A DNA stretch of 64,000 nt from Paraburkholderia sp. UYCP14C (GTDB lineage Bacteria; Pseudomonadota; Gammaproteobacteria; Burkholderiales; Burkholderiaceae): assembly GCF_004197395.1 (NCBI RefSeq), contig NZ_SELS01000006.1:124001-188000 (forward strand), read 5' to 3'. Both the position numbers and the translations under genes were made by a program. Shown in pieces: positions 10,771 to 21,448 of the stretch. Below the pieces are notes generated by a model. It saw only the letters and a program-made list of their open reading frames with translations. It ran no database searches and was not told the DNA's origin. The first letter of the stretch is position 1; every line of letters begins with the position of its first letter.

Positions 10771-11663
10771 TGCACACCTCCACCGATAGCGGCGACGCTC
10801 GCGGCCGCTGGCGCCGGTCCTGCGCTGCCGCGGCTCGTGCGCCGCTGCAGATACCACTGCAGCGTGTTGATCAACAGCAGCATCAGGAACGACACGACCA
10901 GCATCACGACCGCGAGTGCCGTGGCGCCCGCGTAGTCGTATTGCTCGAGCTTCGTGATGATCAGCAGCGACGTGATCTCCGACTTCATCGGCACGTTGCC
11001 GGCGATGAAGATCACCGAGCCATATTCGCCGAGCGCGCGCGCGAACGCGAGGGCGAAGCCGGTCAAGAGCGCCGGGAACACGGCCGGCAGCACGACGCGG
11101 CGAAACGTGAGCCAGCGCGATGCGCCGAGGCATGCGGCCGCCTCCTCCTGCTCGCGCTCGAACTCCTCGAGCACCGGCTGCACGGTGCGCACGACGAACG
11201 GCAGGCCGATGAACGTCAGCGCGACCAGCACGCCGGCCGGCGTGAACGCGATCTTGATGCCGAGCGGCACGAGGAACTGGCCGATCCAGCCGTTGCCCGA
11301 GTACACGGCCGCGAGCGAGATACCCGCGACGGAAGTAGGCAGCGCGAACGGCAGATCGACGATCGCATCGACGATGCGCTTGAACGGGAACGTGTAGCGC
11401 ACCAGCACCCACGCGACCAGAAAGCCGAACACCGCGTTGATCAGCGCGCCGCCGAGCGCCGAGAAAAATGTCAGCCGATACGACGCGAGCACGCGCGGCG
11501 AAGCGACCGCGCGCACGAACTGGTTCCAGTCGAGCGTGGCGGTCTTCAGGAAGGTCGCCGCCAGCGGAATCAGCACCACGAGGCTCAGATACGCCACCGT
11601 GATGCCGAGTGTCAGGCCAAAGCCGGGCAATGCGCTCGGCTTGCGGAAGGTCAACGTGGTCAT
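10767..11663 (-). CDS. cysT: Sulfate ABC transporter permease CysT (CysU)
   Basis: The partner permease of CysW in sulfate import. The 298-residue protein begins [20 protein letters not shown] and has about six membrane segments and the cytoplasmic loop [20 protein letters not shown]. The start at 11663 was chosen because it gives the standard short cytoplasmic N-terminus; upstream in-frame sequence is not membrane-protein-like. Its stop overlaps the cysW start (ATGA). The 164-base gap to sbp is repeat-rich (GTGTTGCCGT-like runs near 11700-11740). Confidence 0.94.
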   Translation of the reverse strand: MTTLTFRKPSALPGFGLTLGITVAYLSLVVLIPLAATFLKTATLDWNQFVRAVASPRVLASYRLTFFSALGGALINAVFGFLVAWVLVRYTFPFKRIVDAIVDLPFALPTSVAGISLAAVYSGNGWIGQFLVPLGIKIAFTPAGVLVALTFIGLPFVVRTVQPVLEEFEREQEEAAACLGASRWLTFRRVVLPAVFPALLTGFALAFARALGEYGSVIFIAGNVPMKSEITSLLIITKLEQYDYAGATALAVVMLVVSFLMLLLINTLQWYLQRRTSRGSAGPAPAAASVAAIGGGVQ

Positions 11664-11827
11664 GCTGGATACTCGATCATGGTTGATGCTCGCGCGGTTG
11701 TTCGTGTTGCCGTGTTGCCGTACCTCGGTATTGCGGTACTGCCGCCGCACTGCGGGCCACCCGACCCGGGTTAGCCGCAAGCGCGCCCACCGGGCGCGCC
11801 TTTTGCCTGTGACTCAGGCAGTGGCCG

Positions 11828-12874
11828 TCACTGCGGCTGATAAATCGAATCGAACACGCCGCCGTCCGCGAAATGGGTCTTCTGCGCGTTTGCCCAGCCG
11901 CCGAACGAATCGTCGATCGTGTACAGCTTCAGCTTCGGAAACTTCGCGGTCAGATCGGCGGGCACCTTGTTCGAACGAGGACGATAGAAGTTGCGCGCGG
12001 CGATCTCCTGGCCCTCCTCGCTATACAGGAAGTTCAGGTACGCCTCGGCGAGCTTGCGCGTGCCGTGTTTGTCGACGACCTTGTCCACCACCGCGACCGG
12101 CGGCTCGGCCAGAACGCTCACCGACGGCACGACGATCTCGAACTTGTCCGGACCGAACTCCTTCAGCGACAGGAACGCCTCGTTTTCCCACGCGATCAGC
12201 ACGTCGCCGATACCGCGCTGCACGAAGCTCGTGGTCGCGCCGCGCGCGCCCGAATCGAGCACGCCGGCGTTCTTGTACAGCTTGCCGACGAACTCCCTGG
12301 CCTTCTGGTCGTTGCCGCCCGGCTGATGCGCGGCGTACGCCCACGCGGCCAGGTAGTTCCAGCGCGCGCCGCCCGAAGTCTTCGGATTCGGCGTCACGAT
12401 CGACACGCCCGGCTTCACCAGATCGTCCCAATCCTTGATGTGTTTCGGGTTGCCCTTGCGCACCAGAAACACGATCGTCGACGTGTACGGCGATGCGTTG
12501 TCCGGCAAGCGCTTCTGCCAGTTCTTGTCGACGAGCCCCTTGTTAGCGATCGCGTCGATGTCATAAGCGAGCGCGAGCGTCACGACGTCGGCCTGCAGAC
12601 CGTCGAGCACCGAGCGCGCCTGCGCACCCGAGCCGCCGTGCGACTGCTTGAAGGTGACGGTCTCGCCGGTCTTCGCTTTCCATTCCTTGGCGAACGCCTG
12701 ATTGACGTCCTGATACAGCTCGCGCGTCGGATCGTAGGACACGTTCAGCAGCGTGGCGTCGGCGTGCGCGACGCCGCTTGCGCCGAACATGCCGAGCGCA
12801 CCCGCCGCGCCGACGGCAAGCGCCGCGATCAGTTTTTGGGTTCGAGCCGCAAGCCCCGTATGCCGATGGTTCAT
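11828..12874 (-). CDS. sbp: Periplasmic sulfate-binding protein
   Basis: Captures sulfate in the periplasm for CysTWA. The 348-residue precursor has a signal peptide with cleavage expected after AHA at residue 38. The mature protein starts [20 protein letters not shown], the Sbp/CysP signature, and further typical segments are [20 protein letters not shown] and [20 protein letters not shown]. It is the first gene of the operon; the region upstream (12875-13145) should contain the CysB-dependent promoter. Confidence 0.94.
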   Translation of the reverse strand: MNHRHTGLAARTQKLIAALAVGAAGALGMFGASGVAHADATLLNVSYDPTRELYQDVNQAFAKEWKAKTGETVTFKQSHGGSGAQARSVLDGLQADVVTLALAYDIDAIANKGLVDKNWQKRLPDNASPYTSTIVFLVRKGNPKHIKDWDDLVKPGVSIVTPNPKTSGGARWNYLAAWAYAAHQPGGNDQKAREFVGKLYKNAGVLDSGARGATTSFVQRGIGDVLIAWENEAFLSLKEFGPDKFEIVVPSVSVLAEPPVAVVDKVVDKHGTRKLAEAYLNFLYSEEGQEIAARNFYRPRSNKVPADLTAKFPKLKLYTIDDSFGGWANAQKTHFADGGVFDSIYQPQ

Positions 12875-13145
12875 CTCAGTTTTTCTCCGCGTGATGGTCC
12901 GCTGATAAGCGTCTGGTGTTGTTCTGCGTCGCGGTCACGTGCACATGAGCGCCAACTCGGAGGCCAGTCTATCGAAGGGCTTTCATCATTAAAAATAATG
13001 TTTCTTCATTTTTTAATGCTCAAAAGTGGTAACGGCAGAGGCGCCGCCTGTTCGGACGTCAAAAACGCTGCGATGTCGCCGATCAGCGACGCCGCAGCGC
13101 ACCCCTCGCGACGAACTTAAAGTAAAGCTTGAAATGCGCCGAATA

Positions 13146-13161
13146 CTGTATAAAAATACAG
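13146..13161. promoter_or_regulatory. LexA (SOS) box 1
   Basis: CTGT-N8-ACAG with an A/T-rich centre exactly matches the LexA operator consensus of gamma- and betaproteobacteria. It lies 41 bases upstream of the lexA ATG, where LexA would repress its own promoter. Confidence 0.85.
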
Positions 13162-13165
13162 TCAC

Positions 13166-13181
13166 CTGTTCATACATACAG
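13166..13181. promoter_or_regulatory. LexA (SOS) box 2
   Basis: A second CTGT-N8-ACAG site lies 20 bases (about two helical turns) from the first and ends six bases before the lexA ATG. Tandem boxes at this phasing suggest cooperative autorepression, as in E. coli lexA. Confidence 0.85.
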
Positions 13182-13186
13182 TGGCC

Positions 13187-13837
13187 ATGACAAAACTCAC
13201 CGCACGACAGCAGCAGGTTTTCGATCTGGTCCGCCGCGCGATCGAACGCACCGGCTTTCCGCCCACTCGCGCGGAAATTGCCGCCGAACTCGGCTTCAGC
13301 TCGGCCAATTCCGCGGAAGAGCATCTGCGCGCGCTGGCGCGCAAGGGTGTGATCGAACTCGCAGCGGGCGCGTCGCGCGGCATCCGCCTGCTGGCCGGGC
13401 AGGACGATGCGCCGCACCAGTTCACGCTGCCGCATGCGGGGCTGATGCAGTTGTCGCTGCCGCTGATCGGCCGGGTCGCGGCGGGTAGCCCGATCCTCGC
13501 GCAGGAACATATCTCGCAGCATTACGCGTGCGATCCGGCGCTGTTCTCGAGCAGGCCCGACTACCTGCTGAAGGTGCGCGGCCTGTCGATGCGCGACGCG
13601 GGCATTCTCGACGGCGACCTGCTCGCGGTGCAAAAGCGCAGCGAAGCGAAGGACGGCCAGATCATCATTGCGCGACTGGGCGACGACGTGACGGTCAAGC
13701 GTCTGAAGCGCCGGCCGAACGGCATCGAGCTGATCGCCGAAAACCCCGATTACGACAACATCTTCGTGGAAACCGGCAGCGCGGATTTCGCGCTCGAAGG
13801 GATCGCGGTCGGGCTGATCCGCCCTGGCGAGTTCTGA
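13187..13837 (+). CDS. lexA: SOS repressor LexA
   Basis: Represses DNA-damage genes and self-cleaves when RecA is active. The 216-residue protein has the N-terminal winged HTH ([20 protein letters not shown], residues 25-44), the Ala99-Gly100 cleavage site in GRVAAGSP, and the Ser134/Lys171 catalytic dyad in GLSMRDAG and [13 protein letters not shown] at 13181 would add two residues but overlaps SOS box 2; the ATG at 13187 gives the standard [12 protein letters not shown] start. Two LexA boxes precede it. Confidence 0.97.
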   Translation: MTKLTARQQQVFDLVRRAIERTGFPPTRAEIAAELGFSSANSAEEHLRALARKGVIELAAGASRGIRLLAGQDDAPHQFTLPHAGLMQLSLPLIGRVAAGSPILAQEHISQHYACDPALFSSRPDYLLKVRGLSMRDAGILDGDLLAVQKRSEAKDGQIIIARLGDDVTVKRLKRRPNGIELIAENPDYDNIFVETGSADFALEGIAVGLIRPGEF

Positions 13838-13882
13838 TCTTTAGCTGTCACCGGAACGCTCGCTTCGGTTTGTTCGACCCAA

Positions 13883-13924
13883 GCCGCATTTTTGCCGCAT
13901 TTAAGCCGCGCATTTAAGCCGCAT
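13883..13924 (+). repeat. Short imperfect tandem repeat GCCGCATTT
   Basis: Four near-copies of GCCGCATTT separated by two bases, one with an extra GC, lie between lexA and the next gene. The array sits immediately upstream of the ribosome-binding region of the 114-residue gene. Confidence 0.6.
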
Positions 13925-13939
13925 CGTCTGGAGAGACTC

Positions 13940-14284
13940 ATGGAACGACTTGCCCGCCTGCTGCCTTTTCGCCAGTTCGGCCGTCTGCGCCATCTGCGCA
14001 AGCTCACCCCCTGCGCACTGCTCGAGGCGCCCGCGGCGCGCACGGCGTCGCTGTTCGACGCGCCTGCCGAAGCTTCCGGTCTGCCGTCGTCGCTGCCGGC
14101 GTTCGCGCGCGTGTCGCTGAATTCGGCGCTGAACATCGCCGAGCCCGCGCGTCGCGCACCGGTGCGGGTCTATCATGGACCGTCGCGATTGATCATGGTC
14201 GGCACGGTCGACGCCGTATGTCGTATGATCGATCGTTGCATAGCCGAAGAAGCCAACGTGCACGGCGCGGTGTTCGAAGCCTGA
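13940..14284 (+). CDS. Conserved hypothetical protein downstream of lexA
   Basis: I do not recognise a family. The 114-residue product starts MERLARLLPFRQFGRLRHLR, an Arg/Leu-rich and possibly amphipathic N-terminus. The middle is Ala/Pro/Ser-rich, and the more ordered C-terminal half reads VRVYHGPSRLIMVGTVDAVC. A GGAGA ribosome-binding site precedes the ATG at 13940. It lies 102 bases after lexA on the same strand, so read-through would make it damage-inducible. That placement resembles sulA or imuA neighbourhoods, but the sequence does not identify it as either. Confidence 0.6.
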   Translation: MERLARLLPFRQFGRLRHLRKLTPCALLEAPAARTASLFDAPAEASGLPSSLPAFARVSLNSALNIAEPARRAPVRVYHGPSRLIMVGTVDAVCRMIDRCIAEEANVHGAVFEA

Positions 14285-14403
14285 GCGAATCCTGAGCACG
14301 CATGCAATAAGCACATCGGGTGTTCAGAGATTCGCGTGGGATGGGATCGTTTCGACCTCGCCGTGGTCGACGTTAGATCATCACTAACGCGGAGTCCCAT
14401 TCG

Positions 14404-15021
14404 ATGACAATTCCGAAACGCATGCATGGCAGCGCCACCCGGCCGTTGCTGATCACGCTGATCGTGGTGATCGTGATTGCCGTGCTGGGGTTTATTTATG
14501 CGTCACCGTATCTCGCGGTGAACAATCTCAAACGCGCGGCAGATGCGCGCGACGTGCAAACCGTCAATCAGTACGTGGATTTTCCCGCGCTCCGCGATAG
14601 CCTGAAGCAGCAGGTAGGCGCCATGCTGACGCGCCGACTCGAGGCGGATGCCGGCAACAAGTTGGCCACGATCGGCGCGGTGATCGGGGTGACATTGATC
14701 GGCCCGCTTGTCGATGCCTATGCGACACCCGACGGCGTCGCGGCGCTGCTGAACGGGATGCCGCCGCGCGGCACGCCGGGCGAGCAGCCAGCCACGCCGC
14801 CGGCCGCGGGTGGCGAAGCGCCGGCCGCACCCGCCGCGGGTGACACCACCACGCAGGCCAGTGCGCCGCCGCCCGGGCGCCAAAGCACGGCCGGCTATCG
14901 CAGTCTCAACGAATTTGTCGTCACGTACCGGCGTGGCGAAGGCAACGCGAACTATTCGGCCATCTTCCGTCGCGAAGGTCTGGTCACGTGGAAGCTCGCG
15001 GCGATCAATCTGAACGAGTGA
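14404..15021 (+). CDS. DUF2939 domain membrane-anchored protein
   Basis: A 205-residue protein of unknown function. Residues 13-33 form one membrane segment (LLITLIVVIVIAVLGFIYAS). It is followed by the DUF2939 signature: ASPYLAVNNLKRAADARDVQ, then VNQYVDFPALRDSLKQQV. An Ala/Pro-rich linker (about residues 118-160) separates this from a C-terminal globular part ending WKLAAINLNE. It is likely periplasmic and anchored by the N-terminal helix. It is preceded by GGAGT close to the ATG. Confidence 0.8.
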   Translation: MTIPKRMHGSATRPLLITLIVVIVIAVLGFIYASPYLAVNNLKRAADARDVQTVNQYVDFPALRDSLKQQVGAMLTRRLEADAGNKLATIGAVIGVTLIGPLVDAYATPDGVAALLNGMPPRGTPGEQPATPPAAGGEAPAAPAAGDTTTQASAPPPGRQSTAGYRSLNEFVVTYRRGEGNANYSAIFRREGLVTWKLAAINLNE

Positions 15022-15046
15022 GATTCAAGCCCTAAGTTGAAGGGAT

Positions 15047-15129
15047 ACGCGGGCTGGCCATGGCGGCCACCCGCGTGATGGGTTGATGCGCATCCGGGCT
15101 ATCTGACGGGGCACGCGGCTTCGTGCCCC
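15047..15129. terminator. Two stem-loops between convergent genes
   Basis: 15047-15076 can form a stem with arms ACGCGGG/CCCGCGT, extended inward by GGCC/GGCC. 15108-15129 forms a perfect 8-base-pair stem, GGGGCACG/CGTGCCCC, with a 6-base loop. They separate a plus-strand gene ending at 15021 from a minus-strand gene ending at 15141, a usual place for bidirectional termination. Neither has a clear T-run. Confidence 0.45.
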
Positions 15130-15140
15130 GCGCTGATGCA

Positions 15141-15608
15141 TTACGCCGCGGCCGCCTGCTGCTGCTCCTGCGCGGAGGAGCACGCCACCAGAATGCTGCA
15201 CGACACCCGGTCGAGCAGCGGCGTGTTGCCCGCCCCCATCCACCATCGCGACAAACCCGTCCGGCAGCGATGGCCGACCACCACGAGGTCGACCTGCAAC
15301 TCGTTGGCGAGATTGGCGATCTCGTCGATCGGATGGCCGAAGGCGAAATGCCCCTGCGCGTTCACGCCGCGCTCGGTCAGCCAGTTCACGCCCTCCTGCA
15401 GAATCTCGCGGGCCGTTTTTTCGAAGCTGCCGCAGGCCACGTCCGTCAACAAACCCGCGCTTTGCGCGATGCTCGAACGCATGTCCACGACCGACAGCAG
15501 GTGCGTTTCCGCCTTCAGGTCCAACGCCAGATCGGCACCGCAACGCAGGGCTTTGCGGCCTTCGCGCGAGCCGTCGTAGCACAACAGGATTTTCTGGTAG
15601 CTCGCCAT
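15141..15608 (-). CDS. Universal stress protein (UspA family)
   Basis: A 155-residue single-domain Usp protein. The N-terminus MASYQKILLCYDGSREGRKA is the usual nucleotide-binding strand and helix. The C-terminal loop GHRCRTGLSRWWMGAGNT replaces the second Gly of the G-x2-G-x9-G(S/T) ATP motif by Cys and lacks the final Ser/Thr position, so ATP binding may be altered. The protein ends in a Gln/Ala tail. A GGGAG ribosome-binding site lies just upstream of ATG 15608. Confidence 0.9.
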   Translation of the reverse strand: MASYQKILLCYDGSREGRKALRCGADLALDLKAETHLLSVVDMRSSIAQSAGLLTDVACGSFEKTAREILQEGVNWLTERGVNAQGHFAFGHPIDEIANLANELQVDLVVVGHRCRTGLSRWWMGAGNTPLLDRVSCSILVACSSAQEQQQAAAA

Positions 15609-16018
15609 CTGTTTTCTCCCATTCGCGCGGAAAGCGCGTCTGAATCAATCATGGTGCGCCGCAATTCGGCTTGCAAGGGATGGAAAACGCTAAGTGCACG
15701 GTCGGTGCATGCTGAAGCCGTCTGCACAAGCGTTGGGCCACCTGCGACAACGTTTGCACACGTATGCCGCATCGCAAAACTTCGTATGCGAACGTTGCAT
15801 CGGCAAGCTACGGGCGATGTGGCGCGCCAGTCGCGCCACTGCACTGACCGACACCGACAGCCGCGTTGCACCCCACGCATTACGCGTTCCCGGACACCCG
15901 CTCGCATCGGCGACCGATACCCTGGAATAGGCGGCTCCGCGTGCGCAATGCGTGCGTCGCAGGTATGTTGTGTGTGTAGCGCGTACGTTGTGTCTTCTTC
16001 CGGAGCCTTGCCCGACTC
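15609..16018. other. Divergent intergenic region
   Basis: These 410 bases between the stress protein gene (minus) and nodI (plus) hold no supported gene. Short repeated words such as CGTATGC and AACGTTGCA occur around 15760-15810. Promoters for both neighbours should be here. Confidence 0.45.
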
Positions 16019-16933
<915 letters not shown>

Positions 16934-16952
16934 ATACGCAAAGAGGCATCGG

Positions 16953-17780
16953 ATGGACGCACGCACCTACGAAACCCACGACGGTACGCCATCGGCACAG
17001 GAGCCGTTCGGCGCCTTCCCCGCCAACGCCACGAACTGGATCGCGGTGTGGCGCCGCAACTATCTGGTGTGGAAGAAGCTCGCGATCGCGTCGATGTTCG
17101 GCAACCTCGCCGATCCGATGATCTATCTGTTCGGTCTCGGCCTCGGGCTCGGGCTGATGGTCGGGCACGTCGACGGCGTGTCGTATATCTCGTTCCTCGC
17201 GGCGGGCACGGTGGCGTCGAGCGTGATGATGTCGGCGAGCTTCGAGTCGATGTATTCGGGCTTTTCGCGCATGCACGTGCAGCGCACGTGGGAAGCGATC
17301 ATGCATACGCCGCTCACGCTCGGCGATATCGTGCTCGGCGAGGTGGTGTGGGCCGCGAGCAAATCGGTGTTGTCGGGTGTCGCGATCATGCTGGTGGCGG
17401 GCGCGCTCGGCTATGCGAGTTTTCCGTCGATGCTGCTCGCGCTGCCGGTCATCGTGCTGGCCGGTCTCGCGTTCGCGAGCCTTGCGATGATCGTGACGGC
17501 GCTCGCGCCGTCGTACGACTTTTTCATGTTCTATCAGACGCTGGTGCTCACGCCGATGCTGCTGCTCTCCGGCGTGTTCTTTCCGATCTCGCAACTGCCC
17601 GGTGCCGCGCAAGCGGTGACCGCTGCGCTGCCGCTCGCCAATGCGGTCGATCTGATGCGACCGGCGATGCTCGCCCGGCCGACGGAGCACGTCGCGCTGC
17701 ATGTGAGCGTGCTGGCCGCCTATGCGATCGGCGGCTTTATCGTGTCGGCGATCCTGTTTCGGCGCCGCATGATGAAGTAA
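16953..17780 (+). CDS. nodJ: NodJ-type ABC-2 transporter permease
   Basis: The 275-residue membrane partner of the preceding ATPase. It starts [20 protein letters not shown] and has about six membrane helices. Typical segments are [20 protein letters not shown] and [20 protein letters not shown], the ABC-2/NodJ signature. The ATG at 16953 has GGCATCGG upstream, and longer in-frame starts overlap nodI. Stop at 17778-17780. Confidence 0.9.
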   Translation: MDARTYETHDGTPSAQEPFGAFPANATNWIAVWRRNYLVWKKLAIASMFGNLADPMIYLFGLGLGLGLMVGHVDGVSYISFLAAGTVASSVMMSASFESMYSGFSRMHVQRTWEAIMHTPLTLGDIVLGEVVWAASKSVLSGVAIMLVAGALGYASFPSMLLALPVIVLAGLAFASLAMIVTALAPSYDFFMFYQTLVLTPMLLLSGVFFPISQLPGAAQAVTAALPLANAVDLMRPAMLARPTEHVALHVSVLAAYAIGGFIVSAILFRRRMMK

Positions 17781-17882
17781 GCCGAACGCGCGGACGGCAC
17801 GTGGTGCCGCGTTGTACCTGCGCCCGCGCGAGACGGCGCCGCGTTGGTCGTCGCTTTGCGTGTTTCCTATCGACGCGCGCGC

Positions 17883-18305
17883 TCAGTCCTCGTCATCGGT
17901 CCACGGAATGTCGACGTCGGAGATGAACGCGACCGTCGCGAACGGGCCGCCCTCGTGACGCCCGATCTTGCCATCGGCGCGCTGCCATTCGACCCGGAAC
18001 ACGGTAGCCGGATCATCGGCGATCAGCCGCACCGTGCGCAATTCGTCCGGATCGGCGTCCTCGACCGGACCGTCGAGCGAGATCAGCAGCGCCTGCGGCC
18101 AGAGGCCATCGGCGGGATCGTAGATCTTGTCGCCGTCGTGAATCAGCGTGAAGGCTTCCACGCCGATGGTCGCCGACGCATCGACGATCATCTTGGCGAG
18201 CGCACGCAACAACGCGGTCGCTCGCGCCGAGTTTGCCTGACGGATCGCGAGATCACCACGCGTAAGCGCCTGCTCGAGTTTCGGATTGGTTTTCTGTTGC
18301 GCCAT
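17883..18305 (-). CDS. Conserved hypothetical protein, acidic C-terminus
   Basis: I do not recognise a family. The 140-residue protein starts MAQQKTNPKLEQALTRGDLA and ends with an acidic tail (VDIPWTDDED). The middle contains TLIHDGDKIYDPADGLWPQA, which looks like a soluble alpha/beta fold. I chose ATG 18305 because sequence further upstream is Arg/Cys-rich and does not look like protein. It is convergent with nodJ. Confidence 0.6.
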   Translation of the reverse strand: MAQQKTNPKLEQALTRGDLAIRQANSARATALLRALAKMIVDASATIGVEAFTLIHDGDKIYDPADGLWPQALLISLDGPVEDADPDELRTVRLIADDPATVFRVEWQRADGKIGRHEGGPFATVAFISDVDIPWTDDED

Positions 18306-18586
18306 GGATGTGTTGGTCCTATCGCTCTGTTGTGGGCAACGCGCCATCGGGACGACGCGCCGCGTTTCTTTTTGGGTCCACCTGCCGCCGCTTGTGTGCA
18401 TTGCAGCATCGCGGGCTGGGCGACATGTCCGCGGCTCGACTGTCGTGGTTCCGCCGTTTTGCCTGATGGTTGCGCGCACCGTCAGGGTCGTTTTCTCAAA
18501 GCCGCCCTTGCCGTCCACCACAGTTTAGGTCGTGATTCGGATTCCGGGAGAACATTTGCCGCTTAGTGCGTTGCATGTGTCGCATT

Positions 18587-19588
18587 TCATGCATCGACTC
18601 GCGAGCGCCGCGGCGTGCGCTTGCCGCGGGCCCGGTCCGCCTTCGGCGTCTTCAAAGCCTTCGCCGCCTGTTCCCCGGCCGGCTTCGCAGCCGCGATCCG
18701 CGCGATCAGATGGTCGCGAAACGCGCGCACCGACGGCGGCAACTCACGCCCGGCCATCGTCTGCACCTGGATGCTGCGCTGGCGCATCTGCGGGTCGGTC
18801 AGCGCAATCACGACGAAGCCGTCGTCGGCATAGCGGTCGCGCACCGACAGCAGCCCGGTGAACATGATCGCGCCGGACTTCTGCGCATAGCGATAGATCG
18901 CGCCGCTGTTGTTGCAGATCAGGTCCGGCTCGAGCAGGATGCCTTCGAGCGCGCACGTGATGTCGATCAGTTGGCGAATCGTGGTGCCCGCCTCCGACAG
19001 CGCGAGCGGATAGCGGCTCACCTCGGCGAGCGACAGTTTCGCGCGCGCCGCGAGCGGATGATCGGCGCGCACCAGCACGAATACCGGCGCGCGTTCGGTG
19101 TGCTCGACCTTGACGCCCTTCTCGGGCGCGAGGCTGAACGACAACGCGATATCGACGTCGCCGTCGCGCACATGGCGGGTCGCGTCGGCCGGCGACATCA
19201 CGGTCAGCGTGAAATCGATGCCGGGGTGCTCGGCGCGGAAATCCGCGATCGCGGCGGGCAGGAAGTCGACCGCGAAGCCCTCGGCGGTCGCGATCTTGAT
19301 CCGGCTGCCGTGCAGGCTCGCGAGGCCGCTGATCTCCTTCATCACGTGCTCGGCTTCGAGCAGGCTGCGCTGCGCGTACGCGAGCAGCCGCTCGCCAGCC
19401 TCGGACAGCGCCATGCCGCGCGGGCGCCGCTCGAACAGGGTCACGCCGAGTTCGCTCTCGAGCCGCACGATCTGCCGGCTGATCGCAGATACCGCGACGT
19501 GCAGTCGTTCGGACGCATCGCTCAGCGAACCGCTGCGCGCGACTTCGACGAAATAACGCAACGCGATGCCATGCAGTGAACGTGCCAT
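18587..19588 (-). CDS. LysR family transcriptional regulator
   Basis: A 333-residue LysR protein with HTH LSDASERLHVAVSAISRQIV and effector domain ATAEGFAVDFLPAAIADFRA. The ATG at 19588 has GGAGG eight bases upstream; the ATG at 19603 has none, so the shorter start is preferred. The C-terminal tail after about residue 300 is Lys/Arg/Ala-rich. It is transcribed divergently from the M20 peptidase gene with 253 bases between them, so that gene is its probable target. Confidence 0.9.
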   Translation of the reverse strand: MARSLHGIALRYFVEVARSGSLSDASERLHVAVSAISRQIVRLESELGVTLFERRPRGMALSEAGERLLAYAQRSLLEAEHVMKEISGLASLHGSRIKIATAEGFAVDFLPAAIADFRAEHPGIDFTLTVMSPADATRHVRDGDVDIALSFSLAPEKGVKVEHTERAPVFVLVRADHPLAARAKLSLAEVSRYPLALSEAGTTIRQLIDITCALEGILLEPDLICNNSGAIYRYAQKSGAIMFTGLLSVRDRYADDGFVVIALTDPQMRQRSIQVQTMAGRELPPSVRAFRDHLIARIAAAKPAGEQAAKALKTPKADRARGKRTPRRSRVDA

Positions 19589-19841
19589 CCGGGACGCCTC
19601 CATTGAATCAGTTGCAACGATGCCGCGGGTAGCTGGCGCGGTTCGAGGCGACGTGCGACGCTTTGCCTTTCCGGCAACGCAAGCTTCGAAACATGATCAT
19701 TGTGACAAAAATGGCGCGCTTCTAGAATCGGTCGCAACGACATCGCAGGCGTTTTCGGCCGAAGGCCGCGCCGGGCGTCCAGCCAGCGTGCCTCGCCGCG
19801 CTCTGCCCCACTCACCCATTCCCCGCATTGGAGACATCGAC

Positions 19842-21266
19842 ATGAGCCGCAACCAGGCCATCGAGCTTGCCACCCGGCACTTCGAATCCGGCGCTTTTCT
19901 CGCCGACCTGAACCGCCGCGTCGGGATTCGCACCGAAAGCCAGGAAAGCGATCGCGGCGCGCTGCTGCTGTCCTATCTGACCGACGAGATCAAGCCCGAA
20001 GCGGAACGCCTCGGCTTTGGCACGCGCATCGTCGATAACCCGGTCGATGGCTTCGGTCCGTTCCTGATCGCCAGCCGTCACGAAGGCGATCATCTGCCGA
20101 CCGTGCTGATCTACGGCCACGGCGACGTCGTGCGCGGCTACGACAGCCAGTGGCGCGCGCCGCTGACGCCGTGGGCGGTGACGGTCGAAGGCGAACGCTG
20201 GTTCGGTCGCGGTACTGCCGACAACAAAGGCCAGCACTCGATCAATCTCGCCGCGCTCGCGAGCACGCTTGCCGCGCGCGACGGCAAACTCGGCTTCAAC
20301 ACGAAGCTGCTGATCGAGATGGGCGAGGAAACCGGCTCGCCGGGGCTCGACGCGATCTGTCATGCGCATCGCGACGAACTCGCCGCCGACGTGCTGATCG
20401 CCTCCGACGGTCCGCGTCTTGCCGCGCGTCGTCCGACCGTGTTTCTCGGCTCGCGCGGCGCGGTCAATTTCAGGCTGTCGCTGAACCTGCGCGACGGCGC
20501 GCATCACTCGGGCAACTGGGGCGGCCTGCTGCGCAATCCGGCGACAGTGCTCGCCAATGCGCTCGCGAGTCTCGTCGATGCGCGCGGCGTGATTGCGGTG
20601 GACGGCCTGCGTCCGCCGCCGATCCCCGAAGCCGTGCGCCGCGCGCTTGCCGACATCACGGTGGGCGACGGTCCCGGCGATCCCACCGTCGACGACAACT
20701 GGGGCGAGCCGGGTCTGTCCGCGCCCGAGCGCGTGTTCGGCTGGAACAGCTTCGAAGTGCTGGCCTTCAAGGCGGGCAATCCTGAGAATCCGGTCAACGC
20801 GATTCCGCCGTCGGCGTTCGCGGTGTGCCAGTTGCGTTTCGTGGTCGGCACCGATTGGGAAAATCTCGGCAAGCATCTGCGCGCGCATCTCGATGCGCAC
20901 GGCTTTCAGCTGGTCGAACTCGAGGTCGAGCGCGGCGCGCCGGCCACGCGGCTCGATCCGGACGATCCGTGGGTCACGTGGACGCTCGCGTCGCTCGAAG
21001 CCACCACCGCCAAGAAGACCGCGCTGCTGCCGAATCTCGGCGGCACGCTGCCGAACGAGGTATTCGCCGACACGCTCGGTTTGCCGACGATCTGGGTGCC
21101 GCATTCTTATCCGGCCTGCTCGCAGCATGCGCCGAACGAGCATCTGCTCGGGCCCGTGGTGCGCGAGGGTCTGCAGATGATGGCGGGACTGTTCTGGGAT
21201 CTCGGCGAGAATTCGCCGCTTGCGGCGAAGCGCCTGGCGGAGGATACGGCAAAGGCCGCGGGTTGA
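19842..21266 (+). CDS. M20 family metallopeptidase/deacylase
   Basis: A 474-residue zinc-dependent amidohydrolase. Metal and catalytic residues are in place: His93 and Asp95 in YGHGDVVRG, Asp127 in GRGTADNKGQ, Glu162-Glu163 in EMGEETGSPG, and Asp189 in IASDGPR. A late His lies in SYPACSQHAPNEHLLGP. Family members hydrolyse dipeptides, N-acyl amino acids or carbamoyl groups; the exact substrate cannot be read from sequence. The start at 19842 follows a GGAGACATCGAC ribosome-binding region. A LysR regulator is divergent. Confidence 0.9.
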   Translation: MSRNQAIELATRHFESGAFLADLNRRVGIRTESQESDRGALLLSYLTDEIKPEAERLGFGTRIVDNPVDGFGPFLIASRHEGDHLPTVLIYGHGDVVRGYDSQWRAPLTPWAVTVEGERWFGRGTADNKGQHSINLAALASTLAARDGKLGFNTKLLIEMGEETGSPGLDAICHAHRDELAADVLIASDGPRLAARRPTVFLGSRGAVNFRLSLNLRDGAHHSGNWGGLLRNPATVLANALASLVDARGVIAVDGLRPPPIPEAVRRALADITVGDGPGDPTVDDNWGEPGLSAPERVFGWNSFEVLAFKAGNPENPVNAIPPSAFAVCQLRFVVGTDWENLGKHLRAHLDAHGFQLVELEVERGAPATRLDPDDPWVTWTLASLEATTAKKTALLPNLGGTLPNEVFADTLGLPTIWVPHSYPACSQHAPNEHLLGPVVREGLQMMAGLFWDLGENSPLAAKRLAEDTAKAAG

Positions 21267-21448
21267 ATCCGGCTGACGCCGATTGATTCGAAGTGGCGCG
21301 CAGCGGGACCGGTTAACGACCCGCTGCACGTCCGTCCCGCAAACACATCTGAATCGGGCGACTGCCCTAACACGCCAATCAGCTTGCCGAAGCCGCCCCG
21401 TCGACCGGCCGGGGCCACCACGGCAAGCACATCGCGATTACATCGACA

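Noticed and set aside
17790-17815. Small hairpin CGGCAC-GTG-GTGCCG after nodJ
   Set aside because: Six-base stem with 3-base loop and no T-run; such hairpins are common by chance in GC-rich DNA.
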